A stretch of DNA of 64,000 nt from Mailhella massiliensis (GTDB lineage Bacteria > Desulfobacterota > Desulfovibrionia > Desulfovibrionales > Desulfovibrionaceae): the NCBI RefSeq assembly GCF_900155525.1, contig NZ_LT706951.1, forward strand, positions 321,845 through 385,844, in the 5' to 3' direction. Position 1 is the stretch's first letter. Each line of letters opens with the position of its first letter. The position numbers and the translations under genes are program-made. The notes below the pieces were generated by a model that did not search any database, was not told the DNA's origin, and saw only the letters and a program-made list of their open reading frames with translations. This document shows positions 59,323 to 64,000 of this stretch, one piece after another.

Positions 59323-59840
59323 GTGCATACCGTCCTGTGCATACGGCGCGGTCTGAGGCTTTTCCTGTTGTTTTCCCCGGCCGTTGAAAGGAGCTTCATG
59401 AAAAGTTCCCGTCGGTCCGTTGTTCAACGCTGCAGCGGAGACAGCGCAGGGCGGAGCATCCTCCATGAAGGAATCTTCTCCAGTCGTTCCGTTCTTTCGT
59501 CGTGCTCTGTTTGTACCTTATACGGCGTTACTTTTCCACGAAGGCATCGTCCTGCGATATTGCGTGACAAGGAGCAGAATCAGTTTTTCTTGGTCTGTCC
59601 GAAGAAACGCCGATGCGCCGGAAGGGAAGCGGTTCGAGGTCGCCGCGAGCGGAGCAGAACGTCTTGTTCTGTCTGACCGAACATCCGTCCGCGTTTTTGA
59701 GGCGTCTCCCGTCTGCCGTCGGCGGACGTTTCGTATGCGGAAGACTGCCGGGTAATCCATACGTCTGTGGAAAGTCCGGCTTTTTCTTCTTTGCCCTGAG
59801 TAAGAAGAAAAATAGAATGATCATGAGATAAGGAGATGAC
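59323..59840. other. Non-coding stretch after tRNA-Arg
   Basis: Overlapping short frames on both strands, none with a ribosome binding site or domain until AAGGAG before 59841. I see no gene or known RNA. Confidence 0.45.
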
Positions 59841-60221
59841 ATGGAACATTATCATCTGGAGAAAAGAAAATATTTCGAGTATAAAGGATACAAAGGACAT
59901 TACGCGCTCATGGTCACGGCAGACTGGCAGGTGGTGCTGGCAGACCTGTGTCCCCCTTCAGACGGCTGGGGAGGCCATGAGCCTGTGACCTTTGCCCATC
60001 CCGTTTATCCCGTCCTTGCCAGCATGGTCTATCGCTGGGCCGTGCGGGAATTTCTGAACTGGCTGTACGCCTGCCGTCCGCCCAGTTTCTGGTTCTCTAC
60101 CGATGGTCAGGAGAACCGTCGCGCATTGTACATGCGCTATGCCTTTAAACTCGAAGAACGGGGCTACGTCTGCTACGCCTCCGATGATGACAGGTTTTAC
60201 TTTGTTCGACGCGCGGATTAA
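59841..60221 (+). CDS. Small cytosolic protein of unknown function
   Basis: A 126-residue protein rich in aromatic residues (MEHYHLEKRKYFEYKGYKGH; WYRW-like motifs such as MVYRWAVREFLNWLY; RGYVCYASDDDRFYFVRR). The ATG has AAGGAG seven bases upstream, so it is probably translated. No signal peptide, no family recognised. It is isolated, with a terminator directly downstream. Confidence 0.65.
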   Translation: MEHYHLEKRKYFEYKGYKGHYALMVTADWQVVLADLCPPSDGWGGHEPVTFAHPVYPVLASMVYRWAVREFLNWLYACRPPSFWFSTDGQENRRALYMRYAFKLEERGYVCYASDDDRFYFVRRAD

Positions 60222-60258
60222 AAAAAGAAGCCATGCGACGCTGTTCCGCATGGCTTCC
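60221..60258. terminator. Hairpin with T run on the minus strand
   Basis: GAAGCCATGCG (60228-60238) pairs with CGCATGGCTTC (60248-60258). The A7 before it gives a T run only for minus-strand transcription, so it would best stop a transcript coming from the tRNA cassette side. Confidence 0.65.
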
Positions 60259-60813
60259 GTGCTTATTGAAAACCGTCTTTTTGCCCTGATGTTTCATCAT
60301 GTTCCATGCACAGGGCAAACTGCCTTCCGGCCTGTTTCAGGGAGAAGTCGCCCCCCGCAGAATACCCGGCCTCAATCGTTGTTGTCCTTTCTTCCGTTCT
60401 CTTGCCTGATTGAAGCCATGACGTTCACCTGCTGAGGCAGGGGCGTTCTCGTCCGATACCATTTTTGCGATGACATCATTCAGAGGGAAGGAGTCGCGGT
60501 CGTCCTTAAGAGAAGAAAAGGCGCATGTTTTCCCGCGTGCGACGTCGACGGCGCATCTGGATTTACCATGAAGGCTTTTTGACGATCTGCGGCTACACGA
60601 GACCGGAAGTTTTCTTTGTGATAAAGCCGGGGGAAAGCGGCGCGCAGTCTTGCTCAGTCATATTTTTTCATCGTCTTGCTGGGCTTCCGGCAGCATTCCA
60701 TGTGACATATCGGAGCGTTGCATCTGGCCGGGGCCGGAGAGCATTCCTGCAGGAGCCGTGCGGCTTATGCCGGCGCCATGTGATGGGGCTCCAGTGTTCT
60801 GGAGGGGAGGGCT
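60259..60813. other. Non-coding stretch before tRNA cassette copy 2
   Basis: One plus-strand frame (60525-60833) runs into the tRNA repeat and looks spurious. No other coding evidence seen. Confidence 0.45.
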
Positions 60814-60819
60814 TTAACA

Positions 60820-60853
60820 GAAAAAGGGAGTAACGAATCATCGTTACTCCCTT
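60820..60853 (-). terminator. Terminator of tRNA-Thr/tRNA-Pro copy 2
   Basis: Same stem as copy 1, AAGGGAGTAACGA/TCGTTACTCCCTT, with the inverted centre ATCA. Confidence 0.85.
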
Positions 60854-60862
60854 GGAAATTTC

Positions 60863-60939
60863 TGGTCGGGATGACTAGATTTGAACTAGCGACCCCTTGA
60901 ACCCCATTCAAGTGCGCTCCCAGACTGCGCTACATCCCG
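60863..60939 (-). tRNA. tRNA-Pro (anticodon GGG), copy 2
   Basis: Identical in sequence to 54807-54883. Confidence 0.95.
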
Positions 60940-60961
60940 ACTCTGGAACCGAAGAAGGAAA

Positions 60962-61037
<76 letters not shown>

Positions 61038-61060
61038 ATTTCGTCTCTCGGCGAGGTATG

Positions 61061-61089
61061 TAATTAGCAGGATGGGGGGGGAGTGTCAA
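61061..61089 (-). promoter_or_regulatory. Promoter of tRNA cassette copy 2
   Basis: Minus strand TTGACA (61089-61084), 17-base spacer containing C8, TAATTA (61066-61061). Closer to consensus than the copy 1 promoter. Confidence 0.62.
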
Positions 61090-61482
61090 GCATTTTCCTC
61101 TTCTTTTTTTCGGAAAAGATAAAAAAGGTATTTCGGCGGTCGGAACCCTGCGCAAGAAAGAGAGTTTTTCGCCGGGAGTGCGTGGCATATCCGGCTCTGC
61201 CCGCAGGGCATACATGAGCAGTCTTCTGCCGGAGCCGGAGAAAAGGTTCCCCTCCCTGCGGAAGGAGATAGCCGCTCCGTACCTTGCAGGCCGATTTTCG
61301 GGCTTGCCACCGGGGAAGGGGGAATACGGGAAAAACGGTGTGCCGTAACCGTTTTTTGGAATTTTCCGCAGAGGATGTACTTGCCTCCCGGCTGGAAAAT
61401 GGGCAAAAGAGTGTGTTGGCGCTTCTCTTATGATCGACATAAAGGTGGCTTTATGCCGGAATTCAGCGCGTAAGGAGTGTAT
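61090..61482. other. Non-coding stretch upstream of the AbgT gene
   Basis: No gene seen. A weak promoter candidate is TTGGCG (61416-61421), 17-base spacer, ATAAAG (61439-61444), followed by AAGGAG before the ATG at 61483. Confidence 0.4.
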
Positions 61483-63039
61483 ATGCCTAAAACAGAACAG
61501 CCCATGGGGGCCATGAACCGGTTTTTGAACGCTGTGGAAGCGGCAGGCAATAAGTTGCCCCATATCACCATGCTCTTCATTTATGCACTGGTGATAGCTA
61601 TCGTCCTTTCCTTCCTGCTTTCGTTTATTTCTTTTAATTATAAGCATCCGAGCACGGGCGAGACCATCAGAGTGCTCAACATGCTGAGCCCGGAAAATCT
61701 GCTCGACCTTGTGGTCTCCTCGGTCAGGAATTTCATGAACTTCCCCCCGCTCGGCATGACCATTGTCGCGACCATGGGCATCGGCATAGCGGAAGGCAGC
61801 GGCTTCATCCATGTCTTTCTTAAAAAGCTGCTGAGCATCATTCCCCGCAGAATACTCACTCCTGCCGTCATTTTCGTTTCCATTCTCTGCCATATCGTGT
61901 CCGACTCCGCCTATGTGGTGCTGATGCCGGTTTCCGCCCTGATTTTCTATTCCTGCGGTCGTCATCCTCTGGCGGGCATAGCCTGTTCCTTTGCGGGCCT
62001 TGCCGGCGGCTTCACCGCAAGCTACACCCCTTCCATCATTGATCCCGTCATGCAGAGCTTCACGCAGGCTGCCGCGCAGACCATCGATCCCGGCTATTCC
62101 GTCAACGTGCTCTGCAACTATTTCTATGCGCTCGGAGGCACCTTCTTCGTCATCGCCGCATGTTGGTATGTCACCGACAAGATCGTGGAACCCCGGCTGC
62201 GCATGACCATGCCTCTGGACAGCGGCCTGGAAAACGATCCCGACCTGCAGCTCAACCCCATCAGCGCCGAAGAAAACAGTGCGTTCCGCAAGGCCTGCTG
62301 GGCCTGGGCGACCTTCATCCTTATCTTCTTCGCCCTCTGCTGGCCGGAACATTCCCTGTTCCGTGCTCCCGACGGCAGCCTGACCAGCCCCAAGGCCCCG
62401 GCCATGCAGGCCATCGTGCCCCTGCTGTTCCTGTTCTTCGCCGTGCCCGGCATGGTGTACGGCTATGCTTCCAGAAGCTTTAAAAGCAGCACGGACGTCA
62501 TCAAGTCCATGGAACATGTGCTGACCATGCTGCTTTCCTTCATCGTGTTCGCCTTCTTCGCCGCGCAGTTTCTCTATGTGTTCGGCAAGTCCAATATCGG
62601 CACGCTGCTGGCCATTGCGGGCGCGGAATTTCTGAAGAACATGGGCCTGCCTTCCGGCTGCACGCTGTTCGGCATCATTCTGCTTACCGGTATGCTGAAC
62701 ATCCTCATCACGTCCGCCACGTCCAAGTGGGCCATTCTTTCCACCATCTTCGTGCCCATGCTCATGATGCTGGGCATTTCCCCGGAACTTACGCAGGCGG
62801 CCTTCCGTGTGAGCGATTCCGCCGTGAACGTTTCCACGCCGCTTTTCCCGTTCTATCCGCTGCTCATCATGTACTGCCAGAAGTATGCCAAATCCACCGG
62901 CGTGGGCACGCTCTGTTCCATGATGCTGCCCTATACGCTGGCGCTGCTCGTGGTGCTCACCGCAGTACTGTATGTGTACTGGATGATCGGCATTCCTCTC
63001 GGCTTCGACAGCGGCTATGTGTATCCTCCTGTGAGATAA
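61483..63039 (+). CDS. AbgT-family p-aminobenzoyl-glutamate transporter
   Basis: A 518-residue inner-membrane protein with about ten to eleven helices. It has the AbgT signatures: PLGMTIVATMGIGIAEGSGF, SDSAYVVLMPVSALIF, GFTASYTPSIIDPVMQ, and SATSKWAILSTIFVPMLMMLG. Family members carry p-aminobenzoyl-glutamate or related substrates; some export antimicrobials. ATG at 61483 follows AAGGAG by five bases. The peptidase gene downstream suggests joint use of a peptide-like substrate. Confidence 0.9.
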   Translation: MPKTEQPMGAMNRFLNAVEAAGNKLPHITMLFIYALVIAIVLSFLLSFISFNYKHPSTGETIRVLNMLSPENLLDLVVSSVRNFMNFPPLGMTIVATMGIGIAEGSGFIHVFLKKLLSIIPRRILTPAVIFVSILCHIVSDSAYVVLMPVSALIFYSCGRHPLAGIACSFAGLAGGFTASYTPSIIDPVMQSFTQAAAQTIDPGYSVNVLCNYFYALGGTFFVIAACWYVTDKIVEPRLRMTMPLDSGLENDPDLQLNPISAEENSAFRKACWAWATFILIFFALCWPEHSLFRAPDGSLTSPKAPAMQAIVPLLFLFFAVPGMVYGYASRSFKSSTDVIKSMEHVLTMLLSFIVFAFFAAQFLYVFGKSNIGTLLAIAGAEFLKNMGLPSGCTLFGIILLTGMLNILITSATSKWAILSTIFVPMLMMLGISPELTQAAFRVSDSAVNVSTPLFPFYPLLIMYCQKYAKSTGVGTLCSMMLPYTLALLVVLTAVLYVYWMIGIPLGFDSGYVYPPVR

Positions 63040-63190
63040 CGTCCGGGGGGCGGCCGCGGAAAGCGCGGTTTCCGCCGTTCTGTGCTCCGTATCCTTGCGG
63101 TGCGGCGGGCCGGAGCATGGTTTCCGGTTCCGCCGCGGCAAAGGCGTCGACGGGGCTTTTCATTCAACCAGTCAAAGAAAGGCAAAAATC

Positions 63191-64000
63191 ATGGAACATC
63201 AGTATGCCGGCGAGCTTACGGAACGCTTCCTGCGTTATGTGGCCGTTGCTTCCGAAAGCGATCCTTCGGCGGGAGTGGTCCCCAGCAGCGAAGGTCAGCG
63301 TGAACTGGCCCGTCTTCTGGAAGGCGAGCTGCGCGCCATGGGACTTGAGGAGATAGAACTGGATGAACATGCCGTTCTTACGGCGTATCTGCCCGGCAAC
63401 GTGCCCGGTGCGCCTGCCATCGGCTTTGTGGCGCATCTGGATACGGTGCCTGTTTCCCTTTCTCCCGAAGTGCATCCCCAGGTGCTCCGCTATGAAGGCG
63501 GAGATGTCTGCCTGAACGCGGAAAAGGATATCTGGCTGCGTCTTTCCGAACATCCCGAGCTTGCCGCCTACGCCGGGCAGGACATTGTGTTCACCGACGG
63601 TACCAGCGTGCTCGGCGCAGACAACAAGGCGGCCATCGCCAATGTGATGACCATGCTGCACGCCATGACCTCGCAGTCCCTGCCGCACGGCGATATCCGC
63701 GTGGCCTTCGTGCCCGATGAGGAAATCGGACTTTGCGGTTCCAAGCTCATGAATCTTGAGAAGTTCAGGGTGGATTTCGCCTACACCATCGACTGCTGCG
63801 CCGTGGGCGAACTGGTGTGCGAAACTTTCAACGCAGGCAGCGTGCTTTTCGAGATTCAGGGCGTGACGGCGCATCCCATGTCCGCCAAGGGCGTGCTGGT
63901 CAATCCTCTGCTCGTCGCGGCCGACATCATCGCCTGCTTCGACCGCAAGCAGACCCCGGAACATACCGACGGCATGGAAGGCTACTGGTGGTTCACCGGA
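63191..64000 (+). CDS. pepT: Peptidase T (tripeptidase), 3' end outside the window
   Basis: The 270 visible residues belong to the M20B family. Zinc ligands and catalytic residues appear in order: H82 and D84 in VAHLDTVP, D144 in LGADNKAA, E177/E178 in PDEEIGLCG, and D-x-x-x near TIDCCAVGE. The enzyme removes N-terminal residues from tripeptides in the cytosol. ATG at 63191. It follows the AbgT gene by 151 bases and may share its transcript. Confidence 0.92.
   Translation, partial: MEHQYAGELTERFLRYVAVASESDPSAGVVPSSEGQRELARLLEGELRAMGLEEIELDEHAVLTAYLPGNVPGAPAIGFVAHLDTVPVSLSPEVHPQVLRYEGGDVCLNAEKDIWLRLSEHPELAAYAGQDIVFTDGTSVLGADNKAAIANVMTMLHAMTSQSLPHGDIRVAFVPDEEIGLCGSKLMNLEKFRVDFAYTIDCCAVGELVCETFNAGSVLFEIQGVTAHPMSAKGVLVNPLLVAADIIACFDRKQTPEHTDGMEGYWWFTG

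Noticed and set aside
60525..60833. 102-codon frame before tRNA cassette copy 2
   Set aside because: Runs into the tRNA repeat, has no ribosome binding site and no homologue-like features.

Overview
The window (about 60% GC, compact operons, strong Shine-Dalgarno sites, four kinds of CCA-encoding tRNA) looks like a chromosomal segment of a host-associated Desulfovibrionaceae-type bacterium of the Bilophila/Mailhella/Lawsonia kind. That assignment is inferred from gene content: a type III secretion system (T3SS) regulated by sigma-54 and an anti-sigma partner switch, type II IlvE, AbgT transport and PepT. No 16S rRNA or marker-gene comparison was possible.

Layout. 1-583 is the right part of an IS5-family element, followed by three tandem hairpins. 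686-5834 holds housekeeping genes: an MltB-type transglycosylase, an exported protein, a VOC protein, ilvE and ssb. 6429-15906 is a 9.5 kb integrative element inserted in the 3' end of tRNA-Glu(CTC). It is bounded by a 17-bp direct repeat and carries a tyrosine integrase, AlpA, a primase-polymerase/RepA helicase and small unknown genes, with two families of iteron-like repeats. A second IS5 copy (14283-15114) splits the integrase, so the element appears immobilised. 15890-17931 returns to host genes.

18053-46732 is a complete T3SS locus in two divergent blocks. The minus block carries the transglycosylase, an RsbW-like kinase, a STAS protein, SctR/Q/P/O/N/L/K/J/I/G/F/D/C, chaperones, translocators SctB and SctE, and two EspA-type SctA genes (one frameshifted). 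The plus block carries SctW, a chaperone, SctX/Y/V/S/T/U, a sigma-54 activator and an RsbU-like PP2C phosphatase. The two blocks diverge from a 309-bp spacer with two facing -24/-12 promoters and an inverted 8-9 bp repeat between them, which gives a direct regulatory link to the activator encoded in the locus.

46856-54049 is a minus-strand cassette that I could not assign to a described system: an exported Ser-Arg-Pro repeat protein, an HPr-kinase-like/PqqD fusion, an ABC-type binding protein, a sensor-MFS fusion, an alanine-racemase-fold PLP protein and a GNAT. 54758-61052 holds two copies of a 239-bp tRNA-Thr/tRNA-Pro cassette flanking a PHP-domain protein, rsfS, gpmI, a zinc ribbon protein, a YczE-like membrane protein, tRNA-Arg and a small unknown gene. 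An AbgT transporter and a 3'-truncated pepT close the window.
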